In this document: piece by piece, positions 32,260-42,900 of the stretch
How the letters are laid out: each line of letters opens with the position of its first letter
Position numbering within the stretch: the first letter of the stretch is position 1
Assembly: GCA_963708725.1 (NCBI GenBank)
Contig: CAVPTL010000006.1
Location: 166,542 to 230,541 of the forward strand
DNA: 64,000 nt
From: CAVPTL01 sp963708725
GTDB taxonomy: Bacteria > Actinomycetota > Thermoleophilia > Gaiellales > JAICJC01
Reading direction: 5' to 3'
The notes under the pieces: model-generated
What the model saw: only the letters and a program-made list of their open reading frames with translations
Told to the model about the DNA's origin: nothing
Databases searched by the model: none
Program-made: the position numbers and the translations under genes

Positions 32260-35200
32260 ATGATCATGTGCGATCAGTGCGGGCAGGGGAACCCCGAGTC
32301 GGCGCGGTTTTGCAACTCTTGCGGAGCTACCCTGGAGGGTTCGTCCGGGCGGGCACGTGAAGTGCGAAAGACGGTCACGACCGTGTTCTGTGACCTGGTT
32401 GGCTCGACTGCGTTGGGGGAGCGCACCGATCCCGAGGTGCTGCGTGAGTTGATGTCGAGCTATCACGCGGCGCTTCGTACGATCCTCGAGCGCCACGGCG
32501 GCACGGTGGAAAAGTTCGTGGGCGACGCGGCCATGGCGGTGTTCGGGATTCCCAACGTCCACGAAGACGACGCCGAGCGGGCGGTGCGCGCGGCCGTCGA
32601 GATGCTGCAAGCCGTTGCAGCGCTCGATCTGAGCGTCAGAATCGGCATTGGCACCGGCGAGGTGGCTGCCGGTACAGGTGAGACGCTGGTAACGGGAGAC
32701 GCGGTGAACGTGGCTGCTCGACTCGAGCAAGCCGCTGGCCCGGGGGAGATCCTGATCTCGGCGGCGACCGAAGTGCTCGTCAGAGGGATGGTGGTGACCG
32801 AAGCGGCCGCCCCGCTCGAACTGAAGGGCAAGTCGCAGCCGGTGGCCGCGTTTCGCGTGCTCGAGGTGTTGTCGGAGGCGCCGGTCTCGACCGCGCCGAT
32901 CACCTCCCCGTTCGTCGGGCGGGTGGCTGAGTTGGGCGCCCTACATACGGCGCTCGCCCGAGCTGTCGACGAGCGCGTGCCGCAGCTGTGCACGGTCGTC
33001 GGCCCGCCGGGGATCGGCAAATCGAGGCTCGTGCGAGAGCTCCTTTCCGGCGCTGAGAAGGCCACCACGATCGTCGTTGGGCGATGCCTTCCCTACGGTG
33101 AGGGCATCACCTATTGGCCGCTGGGCGAGATCATTCGTCAGATCGGCGGTGATCACCCGCTCGATGCTCTCGCCCAGATCGTCGGAGGCGACGAGGGCAG
33201 GTTGGTGGCCGACCGTCTGGTGGGAGCGCTCTCGCTGGGGCCGGATGGGGGATCGCCGGAAGAAATCTCGTGGGCGACGCGCAAACTGTTCGAGGCGCTG
33301 GCCGTGGATCGTCCGTTGATCGCGGTGGTGGACGACATCCACTGGGCCGAGCCGACGCTGCTCGATCTGCTCGAGTACGTCGCAACCTTCGCTGCCGGAG
33401 CGCCGCTGCTGGTGGTGTGCACCGCCCGTCCAGATCTGTTCGAGAGCCGCCCCACGTGGTCGAACCCGCGCCCGAACGCCGTACTCGTAAACCTTGAGCC
33501 GCTGGGCGCCGCGGATGCTGAGACGCTGGTCGATCTGCTCCAGGAGGTGGACACGCCGATGCGCGCGCGGATCGTGGAGGCGGCGGAAGGAAACCCACTG
33601 TTTGTCGAGCAGTTCCTCGCGATGCGAGCCGACGGCCTCGACGGCGAACTCGGCATCCCGCCGAGCATCAATGCGCTGCTCTCGGCTCGGCTCGATCGGC
33701 TTGACCCCGGTCAGCGCGCGGTGATCGAGCGGGCGGCCGTGGAGGGGCGGCAGTTTCATCGGGGAGCGGTAACCGCGCTGCTTCCGTCAGGTGAGCGGGC
33801 TGATGTCGGCTCTCACCTGATCACGTTGGTGCGCAAGGAGTTCATCCGGCCGGATCAGGCGATCTTCCTTGGCGACGACGGATTCCGCTTCGGGCACGTG
33901 TTGATCCGCGACTCGGCGTACGAATCGATTCCCAAGCGGTTGCGGGCCGAGCTTCACGAGCAGTACGCCACATGGCTCGAGGCAAAGCTCGGTGCCGATA
34001 CCGAGCAGTACGAGGAGATCCTGGGCTTTCACCTCGAGCAGGCCCATCGATACCGAACGGAGCTCGGAACGGCGGATGAAGCACTCGCATCGCGTGCAGC
34101 GCGACGGCTGGGTGTGGCGGGCACTCGGGCGCTCCAACGCGGAGATATGGCCGGCGCGACCAAGCTGCTCGAGCGTGCCACGGCTCTGCTCCAACCGGAC
34201 GACCTGAGCCGGATGGGCCTCGAAGTCTCGCTCGGCGACGCGCTCTATGAGAGCGGGCGCCTGGCGGATGCCGAAATGCTGCTGCAAGACGTGGGAGAGC
34301 GGGCGCGCCGGGTGGGTGCCGGTGCCCTGGACTCGAGGGCCACGGTGCGACTCTCGTTCGTGCGAATCCAGCGAGGCACCCCGGACACCCACGCAGCGGT
34401 GCAACGTGAACTCGAGCCGCTGGTGGGTCCGCTGGAGGCGGCCGGGGACCACCGGTCAGCGGGAGACGCGCTCGAACTGCTCGGAAAGCTTGCCGCATGG
34501 GCGGGTGACTACGACGCGGCCGCCGAATTCCACACTCGTGCTCTGGAGCTTGCCCGTGCTGCCGGCGATGAGCGTCGCCAGGCAACCAACGTCAGGTACA
34601 TCGCCTCCGACGCTCTGTGGGGGCCCGAACCTGTCGAGTCTGCGCTCGAGCGCTGCCGTGGGCTGATGGAGGAAACGACCAACAGGCACGTCCACGCAAA
34701 TTGCCTTATCCGGATCGGGGGACTGGAGGGGCTCGCCGGCCGGTTTGCCTTAGCGCGGGAGCGGATCGCATCAGCTCGTGCGGTGATGGACGACCTTGGC
34801 CTTCGGCATCTCCGCGCCCACAGTTCCGATGTTGCGGTGTTGGTGGAGATGCTCGCGGAGGACTACGAGGCTGCTGAACGCGAGGCGCGCGCGGCCCACG
34901 AGGTGCTGCGCGAGATGGGAGACCGCACCTATCAGTCCGCCCAGGCACACCTTCTGGCCGCCGCGTTGGCTGCGCAGGGCCGGGGTGACGAGGCCCAACG
35001 GTGGCTCGAAAGCTCCAACCCAGCAGGAGACCCAGACGCGCTGGGCGTGCAAGCGGTCATCGAGGCCAAGCGCGGAAACATGGACGAGGCCGAGCGGCTC
35101 GCCCGATCAGCCCTGGCGGCGCTTGGGAGTGAACCACCGGTCCCGGAGTTCTCCGACCCTCGGTTCACTCTCGCCCAGATACTCGCTCGCACCGGCCGAG

Positions 35201-35310
35201 ACGACGAGGCCCGCCGGGAAGCAGAGATCTCGTTGCGACGCTACCAGGCGAAGGGCATCGTGCCGTTGGTGGAAAGGGCGAAGGGGTTGCTGGCGTCGAT
35301 CCCGCCGTGA
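32260..35310 (+). CDS. Zinc-ribbon class III cyclase with AAA-ATPase and TPR modules
   Basis: A 1016-aa multidomain signalling protein. A zinc ribbon spans residues ~4-24 (CDQCGQGN...FCNSCG). A class III cyclase spans ~35-205 (TVFCDLVGSTALGERTD; VGDAAMAVFG; GIGTGEVAAG; TGDAVNVAARLEQAA). An orphan AAA/STAND ATPase spans ~220-500 (FVGRVAELGAL; Walker A GPPGIGKSRL; Walker B LIAVVDDIHWAEPTLLDLL). TPR-like repeats cover ~590-1016 and read as a helical ligand or protein sensor. It probably makes cAMP in response to what the TPR/STAND part detects. Length and order fit the common actinobacterial family. Confidence 0.9.
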   Translation: MIMCDQCGQGNPESARFCNSCGATLEGSSGRAREVRKTVTTVFCDLVGSTALGERTDPEVLRELMSSYHAALRTILERHGGTVEKFVGDAAMAVFGIPNVHEDDAERAVRAAVEMLQAVAALDLSVRIGIGTGEVAAGTGETLVTGDAVNVAARLEQAAGPGEILISAATEVLVRGMVVTEAAAPLELKGKSQPVAAFRVLEVLSEAPVSTAPITSPFVGRVAELGALHTALARAVDERVPQLCTVVGPPGIGKSRLVRELLSGAEKATTIVVGRCLPYGEGITYWPLGEIIRQIGGDHPLDALAQIVGGDEGRLVADRLVGALSLGPDGGSPEEISWATRKLFEALAVDRPLIAVVDDIHWAEPTLLDLLEYVATFAAGAPLLVVCTARPDLFESRPTWSNPRPNAVLVNLEPLGAADAETLVDLLQEVDTPMRARIVEAAEGNPLFVEQFLAMRADGLDGELGIPPSINALLSARLDRLDPGQRAVIERAAVEGRQFHRGAVTALLPSGERADVGSHLITLVRKEFIRPDQAIFLGDDGFRFGHVLIRDSAYESIPKRLRAELHEQYATWLEAKLGADTEQYEEILGFHLEQAHRYRTELGTADEALASRAARRLGVAGTRALQRGDMAGATKLLERATALLQPDDLSRMGLEVSLGDALYESGRLADAEMLLQDVGERARRVGAGALDSRATVRLSFVRIQRGTPDTHAAVQRELEPLVGPLEAAGDHRSAGDALELLGKLAAWAGDYDAAAEFHTRALELARAAGDERRQATNVRYIASDALWGPEPVESALERCRGLMEETTNRHVHANCLIRIGGLEGLAGRFALARERIASARAVMDDLGLRHLRAHSSDVAVLVEMLAEDYEAAEREARAAHEVLREMGDRTYQSAQAHLLAAALAAQGRGDEAQRWLESSNPAGDPDALGVQAVIEAKRGNMDEAERLARSALAALGSEPPVPEFSDPRFTLAQILARTGRDDEARREAEISLRRYQAKGIVPLVERAKGLLASIPP

Positions 35311-35362
35311 CCGTCCGGGGGGATTCTCCCCGCTGAGGCGCCCCGGATGGGATGCTGGCGCA

Positions 35363-36136
35363 ATGTCGGACGACTGGAACGTCTTCGCCGATCTCGAGAC
35401 GCGCTTCTACTCCGCGGCTGCGCCTCAACGCGCGGGGCGCGGTGACGGCTGGTTTGCCGCGATTTCGGGGGTGGGGCACGGCGAGCTGAACGTTGGCGGG
35501 CTGATGCCGGGCGCGACCAGCGAGAGCGCCGCTGCGCTGCTCGCCGCGCTGGGTGACCTGCCGGCCCTGGTGTTCACATCCGAGCTGGTAGCGGATGATG
35601 TCCGCGCGCCGTTGGTCGACGAGGACTTTGAGGTCGTGACGGTCAGAGAGCCGCTGATGCGCGCTCACGCCGCCCCCCCGGTGCTGCCGGGGGCATTTCG
35701 GACCGCACCGGCAAGGCCATCTGAAATCGGCCTGGCCATCGGTGTCACGGCCGAGGCCCATCACATCGACCCCGAACTGCTCTCGGCAACGATGGGAGTG
35801 GCGTATCGGAACGGCTCCGCGACGGTGTGGCTCGCATGGGAGGGCGACGAGCCCGTCAGTGCGGTGTGGATCTGCCGGAGTGGGGAGACCCTGGGCGTGA
35901 TCGAGATGATGACCCCCACGCGCCACCAGCGTCGGGGTGCCGGGCGGCAACTCCTCTCGGCAGCCTTGAACGGGCTATGGACCGCCGAAACGACCGGGTG
36001 CGTTCTGCTCTCGACTCCCGCCGGCCGCGGACTGTACGAATCGCTTGGGTTCGTCGCCGTGGACGAGGGCATCAGCTGCATTCGCGGGTTCGAGGACGAG
36101 GTGCTGACGGCGATCGGCCAACCTTCCGCCGGGTAG
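35363..36136 (+). CDS. GNAT-family acetyltransferase
   Basis: A 257-aa protein. The C-terminal half is a GNAT fold (VWLAWEGDEPVSAVWI; EMMTPTRHQRRGAGRQLLSAALNGLW as the acetyl-CoA loop; STPAGRGLYESLGFVAVDEGI). The N-terminal ~100 aa (MSDDWNVFADLETRFY...) form a diverged first domain. Substrate unknown. GATGCT stands 6 nt before the ATG at 35363, a weaker version of the leaderless box. Confidence 0.75.
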   Translation: MSDDWNVFADLETRFYSAAAPQRAGRGDGWFAAISGVGHGELNVGGLMPGATSESAAALLAALGDLPALVFTSELVADDVRAPLVDEDFEVVTVREPLMRAHAAPPVLPGAFRTAPARPSEIGLAIGVTAEAHHIDPELLSATMGVAYRNGSATVWLAWEGDEPVSAVWICRSGETLGVIEMMTPTRHQRRGAGRQLLSAALNGLWTAETTGCVLLSTPAGRGLYESLGFVAVDEGISCIRGFEDEVLTAIGQPSAG

Positions 36137-36171
36137 GAACCGCACGTTCGCGTTGCTGTAGTTTTGTCGGC

Positions 36172-36678
36172 ATGGATCCGGACAGTTCTGGGGTCTCCGG
36201 CAAGGTCCGCACGGGGGCCGTCGGCACACTCATCGCGGGCTACGCGCTCTTCGACGTGATTCCGATCGCGGTGATCGTGGTCGGGCTGACGGCGTGGGTG
36301 GAGCATCCGTTGACGTTGTTCGTGATCGTGGCCGCCGCACTGATCGTGATCAACGTCGCGTGCTGTCGATGGTTGCAGCGCCACTGGGCTGCCTGGATCG
36401 CGGAGAAAGGAGCCAGGGTCGAGGCCAAGCTGGAGTCGATGCGCCAAAGCCGGGTGATGAGGTATCCCGTCTCCTGGATCACCCACGGTTCGGACTGGTG
36501 GTTCGCGCTCGCCACGGCGATCGTCAATCCGATCATCGTTGTCGCTGCCGCGCGCACGATCGGAGGCCAACCCATCAGCGAGCGACGAACGCTGATCGCC
36601 TGCGTCGCATACGGACTGCCGATGGCGGCGGTGTTCGTCCTGACCGGGTACGCGCTGGGCGAGGCCCTACGGGCGTAG
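36172..36678 (+). CDS. Small membrane protein
   Basis: A 168-aa protein with four hydrophobic segments (~16-42, 46-66, 108-128, 142-163) and a charged cytoplasmic stretch (WIAEKGARVEAKLESMRQSR) between the second and third. Not recognised. TAGTTT lies 7 nt before the ATG. The last 12 nt overlap the convergent RibD-like gene. Confidence 0.6.
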   Translation: MDPDSSGVSGKVRTGAVGTLIAGYALFDVIPIAVIVVGLTAWVEHPLTLFVIVAAALIVINVACCRWLQRHWAAWIAEKGARVEAKLESMRQSRVMRYPVSWITHGSDWWFALATAIVNPIIVVAAARTIGGQPISERRTLIACVAYGLPMAAVFVLTGYALGEALRA

Positions 36679-37206
36679 TACCCGATAGTTGACGAGCAGA
36701 TGACCAGCCGGCGAGATCTCGCTCTGGATCGATTCGAGCTGAATCGATGGCACGCCGTCGAGGAGCCGCCGCCCGCTCCCGACGATCGTCGGCGCGATCA
36801 CCAGCCTGAGTTCGTCAACAACGTTGGCGGCGAGCAGCGCCTGGGCGACCGAGATGCTCGCGTGGACGCCGATGTCGCCACCGCGCTGCTGCTTGAGATC
36901 CGAAACGAACTCGACCAGCCCGCCGTCGATGGCCGTCGCATTGGCCCAGTCGCGGTCGAGCGGTGTCGATGTCGCGACATACTTCGTGACCCCGTTGATG
37001 AACGGCGCGAATGGCTGGAGCTGGCTGCTCGGCCAAAACTGCGCCCACTCGGTGTAGCTCCTGCGGCCGAGAATGACCGCATCCTGGGTCGCGATCACCG
37101 CGGCCAGGTTGGCGTCGGTCGCGTCGTCCCAGCCTGCGACGAACGTCTCCGGCGCCTCGGCAACCCCGTCGAGGGACAACAGCTCGTACACGACGATCTT
37201 TCGCAC
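36667..37206 (-). CDS. RibD C-terminal/dihydrofolate reductase-like protein
   Basis: A 179-aa protein of the DHFR/RibD_C fold: MRKIVVYELLSLDGVAEAP at the start, DAVILGRRSYTEWAQFWPSS in the middle, GDIGVHASISVAQALLAANVVDEL and PTIVGSGRRLL toward the end. This is the common YyaP/YwjB-like form, which binds NADPH, but its substrate is not known. It is too diverged to be a true folate reductase. Confidence 0.83.
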   Translation of the reverse strand: MRKIVVYELLSLDGVAEAPETFVAGWDDATDANLAAVIATQDAVILGRRSYTEWAQFWPSSQLQPFAPFINGVTKYVATSTPLDRDWANATAIDGGLVEFVSDLKQQRGGDIGVHASISVAQALLAANVVDELRLVIAPTIVGSGRRLLDGVPSIQLESIQSEISPAGHLLVNYRVLRP

Positions 37207-37261
37207 GGCGACACCTCCGATTGGTCGTGGTCCGCCAGGTCAACGCTCCCGAACCCGATGC

Positions 37262-37267
37262 TAGCCT
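37262..37267 (+). promoter_or_regulatory. -10 hexamer (leaderless) for the metallo-hydrolase gene
   Basis: TAGCCT, 7 nt before the ATG at 37275. Confidence 0.45.
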
Positions 37268-37274
37268 CCGCGAC

Positions 37275-37853
37275 ATGATCCGCGCTCACCTCGGCGCCGA
37301 GCTCCTCGTCGAGGGGGAGCGCTGGCCCGTGTTCATCTGGACGATCGACCATCCGACGGGGCTCGTGCTGGTCGACACGGGGATGATCGACTCACGGCCA
37401 GAGGTCGAGGATCTGGGCCCGACGCCGCACCCGGAGAACATCCCCCGCGACGTCGCCTGCGTCATCAACACGCATCTGCACTTCGACCACTGCGGTGGCA
37501 ACCGCCTCTTCCCGGGCGTGCCGATCCACGTCCAGGCGCGTGAACTCGCCGACGCGCGTTCGCTCGACAACTACACGTTCCGCGAGTGGGTCGACTTCGA
37601 CGGCGCGACCTATGTCGAGCACGAGGGCGAGGCCGAGCCGCTGCTGGGAATCCGCCTGCTGCCGACGCCCGGCCACTCGGACGGGCACCAGGTGGTGGTC
37701 GTCGAAACCGGCGAGGGACCGGTCGTCCTCGGTGGCGATGTGGCCGTCTCGTTCGACGAGCTCGGAACTGGCGCCACCGAGGGGCAGCGTCGCGTGCTCG
37801 CGCTCGCAGCGCCGACGTGGCTCACCCACGCGGCGGGCACGAAGATCCCCTGA
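37275..37853 (+). CDS. Metallo-beta-lactamase-fold hydrolase, lactonase-like
   Basis: A 192-aa protein with the dinuclear zinc motif INTHLHFDHCGGN (~65-77), a later His in PTPGHSDGH and the bridging Asp in VLGGDVAVS. Size and motifs suit the N-acyl-homoserine-lactonase/AttM-like group, but it is shorter than typical members (about 250 aa) and lacks the C-terminal His region, so activity is uncertain. ATG 37275 is chosen by the TAGCCT box; an earlier GTG at 37221 is possible. Convergent with the Dap operon end. Confidence 0.72.
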   Translation: MIRAHLGAELLVEGERWPVFIWTIDHPTGLVLVDTGMIDSRPEVEDLGPTPHPENIPRDVACVINTHLHFDHCGGNRLFPGVPIHVQARELADARSLDNYTFREWVDFDGATYVEHEGEAEPLLGIRLLPTPGHSDGHQVVVVETGEGPVVLGGDVAVSFDELGTGATEGQRRVLALAAPTWLTHAAGTKIP

Positions 37854-37889
37854 GCGGACTCCGTACCGGGAGGCCAATCCTTCGCTCAG

Positions 37890-38903
37890 CTACCGCCCGC
37901 CCAGCACCACCCTGGCCGCCGACACGATCTCCGGGACCTCCGATTCGGGGTCGGAGAGCACCCCCTCGTCGTAGTGCTGCTGAACCCACTCGTCGCTATA
38001 GACGGTCTCGAGGTAGCGCTCCCCCAGGTCGGGTGAGATTGCCACGGCGGTGAGATCACCACTGTCGTTCGCCGCCAGCCAGTCCAGCGCTCCGCGCACA
38101 ACGGTGCCGGTCGACCCCCCGAACAGGAATCCCCGCCGCGCGAGCCGGCGGCAGGTTCGGATGGTGTCCGGCTCGGCAACCATCACGACGTCGTCGATGT
38201 ACGACTCGTCCAGGCGCGGCAGCGGGACGGCGGCGCCCAGGCCGGGGATCATCCGCTGGCCGGGCGGTCCACCGAAGATCACCGAACCGACCGTGTCGAC
38301 CGCGACGATGCGCACCTTCGGTCGCCACTCGCGCATCCACTGCGCACAACCCATCAGCGTCCCGCACGTGCCGGCGCCGACGAACAGCACGTCGAGGTCG
38401 GGGAACTCCCGGGCGATCGCCGGCGCGGTGACGCGGTAGTGCGCCAGCGGGTTCGCCGGGTTGGCGTACTGATTCAGCCACAGATACCGCGGGTCGGAGG
38501 TGCACAGCTCGTGGACGTGCGCAAGCCTGGCCCCCAGCAGGCCGCCGTTTGCCAAAGGCTCGGTGATCACATGCACCTCGGTACCGAGCGCACGCATCAG
38601 CTGCACGGTGGCGAGGTTGCAGCGCGAGTCAGTCACGCACACGAACCGGTGGCCCTTGCTGGCCGCGAGCATGCTCAGGGCGACTCCAAGATTCCCCGAC
38701 GAGGATTCGACGAGGATCGAGTTGGGCGTCAGAAACCCCTCGTTCTCGGCGCGTTTCACCATCTCCATCGCCGCCTTCAGCTTGATCGAGCTGGCGAAGT
38801 TGAAGCCCTCGACCTTCAGGAACAGGGAGTGTTCGAAGATCGGGCGCAGATCGACGTAGAGCGCCTCCTCGTTGAACTCCTGGGGATCTGTGATTATCGG
38901 CAT
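37890..38903 (-). CDS. sbnA: 2,3-diaminopropionate biosynthesis protein SbnA (PLP enzyme)
   Basis: A 337-aa fold-type II PLP enzyme. Known SbnA joins O-phospho-L-serine and L-glutamate into ACEGA, the precursor of L-2,3-diaminopropionate (L-Dap). Lys in the early FNFASSIKLKAAMEM segment is the PLP lysine; SSSGNLGVALSMLAASKG is the substrate loop, FVGAGTCGTLMGCAQWM the phosphate-binding loop, and GFLFGGSTGTV the C-terminal loop. The pairing with SbnB directly upstream makes the assignment firm. GAGGAGG lies 5 nt before the ATG. It is the last gene of the operon; its 3' end faces the metallo-hydrolase gene across ~36 bp. Confidence 0.9.
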   Translation of the reverse strand: MPIITDPQEFNEEALYVDLRPIFEHSLFLKVEGFNFASSIKLKAAMEMVKRAENEGFLTPNSILVESSSGNLGVALSMLAASKGHRFVCVTDSRCNLATVQLMRALGTEVHVITEPLANGGLLGARLAHVHELCTSDPRYLWLNQYANPANPLAHYRVTAPAIAREFPDLDVLFVGAGTCGTLMGCAQWMREWRPKVRIVAVDTVGSVIFGGPPGQRMIPGLGAAVPLPRLDESYIDDVVMVAEPDTIRTCRRLARRGFLFGGSTGTVVRGALDWLAANDSGDLTAVAISPDLGERYLETVYSDEWVQQHYDEGVLSDPESEVPEIVSAARVVLGGR

Positions 38904-38913
38904 GGATGCCTCC

Positions 38914-39939
38914 TCATCCGTGTCGGCGAAGCTCATTGAAGAAGTCGGCGACGACATGCAGATCGCCGTCGCGGGCAAGCTGGTCGTAGACGTGCCTCCC
39001 AACCGCGAGGTCGAGCACGCCGAGCCCAAACGGCGAGAACACGACCGGCCGGCCGGCGGGGATGGTCACCCGCCCGGTGATCACGTCGTTGAGTGTGCCG
39101 GTGAGAAACTCGCGGTTGCCGGTGAGCTGCTCGGCCAGGTGCGGAGACGTGTCGGCGGTAAGGCAGTGCTCCACGTCGTCGACGATGTTGGCCGAGGCCA
39201 GGATGATCTCCGGCGCGAGATCGCGCAGCGAGACGTGCAGCACGAGCGGGTTGTGGCCGAACCACGAGGGGTCGTTGATATGCGGCGTCCCGGCAGTCGT
39301 CGCGAACACCACGAGGTCGCTGGAGCGGATCATCTGCTCGGCATCGCCGTCCAGGTTGATCGGGCCGCCGTATCCCGACCGCTCCAGATACCCGCGGAAG
39401 CCCTCCGCGCTGTCACGGGACAGGTCGTGGACGCCGATCGCCTCGAACGACCATCCGGTGGCCGCGAGGAAGGTGTGGAGATACCGAGCGATCAGCCCGG
39501 TGCCGAAAAATGCGACCCGCTGCGGACGCTCGCCGCCTCGCGACAGCTGGTCGGCTGCGATCGCAGCCATCGCCGCCGTCCGGCTTGCGCTGATCACCGA
39601 GGCCTCGAGGCACGCGAACGGAAACCCGGTGTCGGGATCATTCAGGATCAGCACCGCCGAGGCGCGCGGGATCCCGGCCGCGACGTTTTGGGGGAAGCTC
39701 GAGATCCACTTGATGCCGTCGACCCGCTCCTCTCCGCCGAGCGAGGCGGGCAGGGCGATGATCCGGTCGGCCGGCCGATCGGGGAAGCGCAGGAAGTAGG
39801 AGCGCGGGTTGACCGTTTGGCCCTCGCCGTGCAGGCGGTAGGCGGCCTTGACCAGCTCGGCGGTGTGCCGCTCGTGCCCGTCGAGCACGCGCTGCACCTG
39901 TACCCCGGGAATCACTGCAAACTGCGGAGCTGTGCTCAT
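38914..39939 (-). CDS. sbnB: 2,3-diaminopropionate biosynthesis protein SbnB (NAD-dependent dehydrogenase)
   Basis: A 341-aa member of the ornithine-cyclodeaminase/mu-crystallin family. SbnB oxidatively splits ACEGA to L-Dap, 2-oxoglutarate and NADH. FFGTGLIARYLHTFLAATGW (~144-163) is the NAD Rossmann loop, SSFPQNVAAGIPRASAVLILND (~79-100) is the family signature, and LHVSLRDLAPEIILASANIVDD fits SbnB rather than the lyases. The ATG overlaps the synthetase stop (ATGA), so the two are translationally coupled. The downstream sbnA starts 10 nt after its stop. Confidence 0.9.
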   Translation of the reverse strand: MSTAPQFAVIPGVQVQRVLDGHERHTAELVKAAYRLHGEGQTVNPRSYFLRFPDRPADRIIALPASLGGEERVDGIKWISSFPQNVAAGIPRASAVLILNDPDTGFPFACLEASVISASRTAAMAAIAADQLSRGGERPQRVAFFGTGLIARYLHTFLAATGWSFEAIGVHDLSRDSAEGFRGYLERSGYGGPINLDGDAEQMIRSSDLVVFATTAGTPHINDPSWFGHNPLVLHVSLRDLAPEIILASANIVDDVEHCLTADTSPHLAEQLTGNREFLTGTLNDVITGRVTIPAGRPVVFSPFGLGVLDLAVGRHVYDQLARDGDLHVVADFFNELRRHG

Positions 39940-42900
39940 CTGGACTCCAACTCCTCGGCAAGTCTCCGCAAGGCCTTGCGGTCGACCTTGCCGTTGGACG
40001 TGAGTGGCAGCGCCTCGCGGCGATGGAACGCCGCCGGCACCATGTAGGTGGGCAGCGACTCGCCCAGTGCCGCCCGCAGCTCCTCGGCCTCATGGGGCGA
40101 GCCGACGTAGAACCCCACGAGCCGCTTGCCGCCCGCGGCTCCCTCGGCGACGGCCACGGCGGCGGCGCGGACGCCCGCGACCCGCAGAAACGCGCTCTCG
40201 ACCTCGCCGATCTCGATTCGGAAGCCCCTGATCTTGACCTGATCGTCCCGGCGGCCGAGAAACTCCAGCTTGCGATCGGGCCGCCAGCGGCCGTAGTCGC
40301 CGCTGCGGTAGAGGCGCTCGTCTTCCAGGTGGGGGTCGGGGATGAACGCAAGCCGGGTGCGTTCCGGATCGTTGATGTACCCGCGGCCGACGCAGATGCC
40401 CGAGAACACGATCTCGCCGGGGGCGCCCAGCGGCACCGGCGACAGGTGCTCGTCGACGACGTAGACACGCACGTTTCGGACCGCCCGCCCGAGCGGCACA
40501 CGATCAGAGTCAGGCGTGCGGGTCATGACCTCGTGGTTGGTGTCGTCCGACGTCTCGGTGAGCCCGTAGGCATTCATCACCGCGATCCGGGGAGCGAACG
40601 CGAACCAGCGTCGCAGGAGCTCCTTCTTGACCGGCTCGCCGGTGACCGACACGGCGCGCAGGTCGGGAAGCTCGCGGGGGTACTCCTCCAGGTAGGAGAG
40701 CAGCGCCTCGAGGTAGGAGGGCACCACCTGAAGCACGTTCACCCGGGCGGTCGCGATCTTCTCGACGAACCCCTCGATGTCGAGGATCAGCTCCTGCTCG
40801 ACAACCAGCGTCCGGCCGCCGACCAGGAGGCCGGAGACCAGCTGCCACAGCGAGATGTCGAAGCTCTGCGGCGCGGTCTGCGCAACCACGTCGCCTTCAC
40901 GGATCTCGAGGTCATCGATCTTCGCGTAGAGGTGGTTGAGCATGCCGCCGTGCTCGCACATCGCGCCCTTCGGCTCGCCGGTCGAGCCGGAGGTGAAGTA
41001 GATGTAGGCGAGCTGTTGTGGCTCCACCGCGAGCCCGAGGTCGGCGTCGCTGTAACCCTCGCCGAGCGCCTCGTCAAAGCCGATCACCTCGATGTCTGGC
41101 AGCGTCTCGAGCGCGCGCTCGAGGGTCGCCGAGCCGCCCGGCTCGGCGAGTACGAGCTGGCAGTCGGCCCGCGACAGCATCGCCGCGATGCGATCGGCCG
41201 GGAGGTGCGGCTCGACCGGAAGGTAGACGCCGCCGGCTTTGAAGATCGCGAGCACCGCGGCCATCCACTCGAGGTTTCGCTCGCTCACCACTGCCACGAC
41301 CCCTTCGCGGCGAAGGCCCCGCGCCAGAAGCGCCTGTCCCATGCGGTTGGCATGGGTATTCAGGCTCCCGTACGTCCATCGCCGCTCGCCACAGACGGCT
41401 GCGACGGCGTCGGGGTGCGCCGCGGCGCGATCCTGGAAGAGCTCGTGGAAGCGGCGGTCGGGGAGCTCCCGACTCGGCCCGGCGAATCCCTCGAACTGGA
41501 GGCGAAGTTCCTCGTCGGAGAGCAGGCGCCCCTGGGCCGGTTGGGCTTCCGGGTCGGCTGCCAGCAGACGCAGCGCGGTGAGGTGGTAACCGGCGATCCT
41601 CGCGGCAGAGCCGGCATCCAGGACGTCCCTGCGGTGAAACAGGTTCAGCGAGAGATCGCCGCCGTGCTCGGACACGGCCAGGCGCAGCACGGCGCCGTCG
41701 GGTGGGTCGCCGTCCCGGCCGGTCGGGTCGAGGATGGTCTCAAACGAGCCCTCCGATGAGTCGGCCGATTCGGCCAGGTGAACGCTGCGAATCAGGGCGT
41801 GCCAGGATCCGGCGTCGGCCTCGAGGTGGCAGGCCAGCGGTCGTTCGCCCCCGTGGCCGGTCGTGACCGCTCGCTCGCCGGTGAGCGCGCTCAGCACTCT
41901 GGCGTGCGCCGCGTGCACGATGGTGCTCAGCGGCACGTCCATCTCGCCCGCGACGCGCCGAAGCGCGATCGCCAGTTCGTCGGGAACCGCCTCTCGGTGC
42001 TCGCCAACGCCTGCCACCGGCTCGAGCGTCCAGCGGGGGATGCGACCGAACCCGTCGGCCGGCTCGGCCTCGGCCAGCGGCTTGACCGGGGCCGGCGGAC
42101 GAGGCTCCGTGGCGGGGTTCATGCCCCAGTGCGCGTTGGGCGGCACGTCCTCGCCCTTCATCAGGAACGAGTGGGGGCCGAGGCTCGACCCGTCGCCCAT
42201 GGTGACGCCGTAGTGCACCTGGGCGCTGATCCCGACGGTGCACCCCGAGCCGATCGTAATCCGGTCGGCCTTGAACGTGCCGTCCTCCTGCGAGTGCGGC
42301 TGGATCACGCAGCCGTCGTTGAGGACAGCGTCGTCTCCGATCGTGGCAAGGCTCTTGTCGACGATGTTGCAGCCGTCGTCGAACACGCGCCGGCCGATCC
42401 GCACCCCGTAGGCGCGCCAGGCGAGGCCCTTGAAGGCGGTGCCGTCGAGCGTTCGGGGCAGCCTGGCGCTCATCTTCCAGTAACGCTCGTGCCGCCAGAA
42501 GTCGTTCTGGTAGATCGAGCAGTACCGCGGGCGAAGCCGCCGAAAGCCTGCGCCGGCGTGCTCCACCAACGCGGCGAAGGCAATCGTGAACGGCAGCGCC
42601 AGCACGAGTGCGGCCGCCGCCGATACGGCGCCCAGATCCGAGTGCAGCACGACCGCACTCGAGGCCAGCACGGTCAGTGCCAGCACGTAGATCCACCGCG
42701 ACAGCAAAAAGAGGCCCATCGTCACGGTGTTGTGGCGATTCTTGGTCCTGAGGTTTCGGCGCAACTCGTCCCCCTCGCGCAGGTGGTCGAACCGGCGGTC
42801 GCGTTCGACCGTGCGCGGGATCTCGAAGCTCGGCGAGCCGAGCAACCCGACGTTCTCGCGGATCTCGCCGTCGATGGGGACCAGCACCTTGGTCGCAAGC

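Noticed and set aside
37275..37853. Quorum-quenching lactonase function
   Set aside because: Only the general metallo-beta-lactamase motifs are visible, and the protein is short; a specific activity is not supported.
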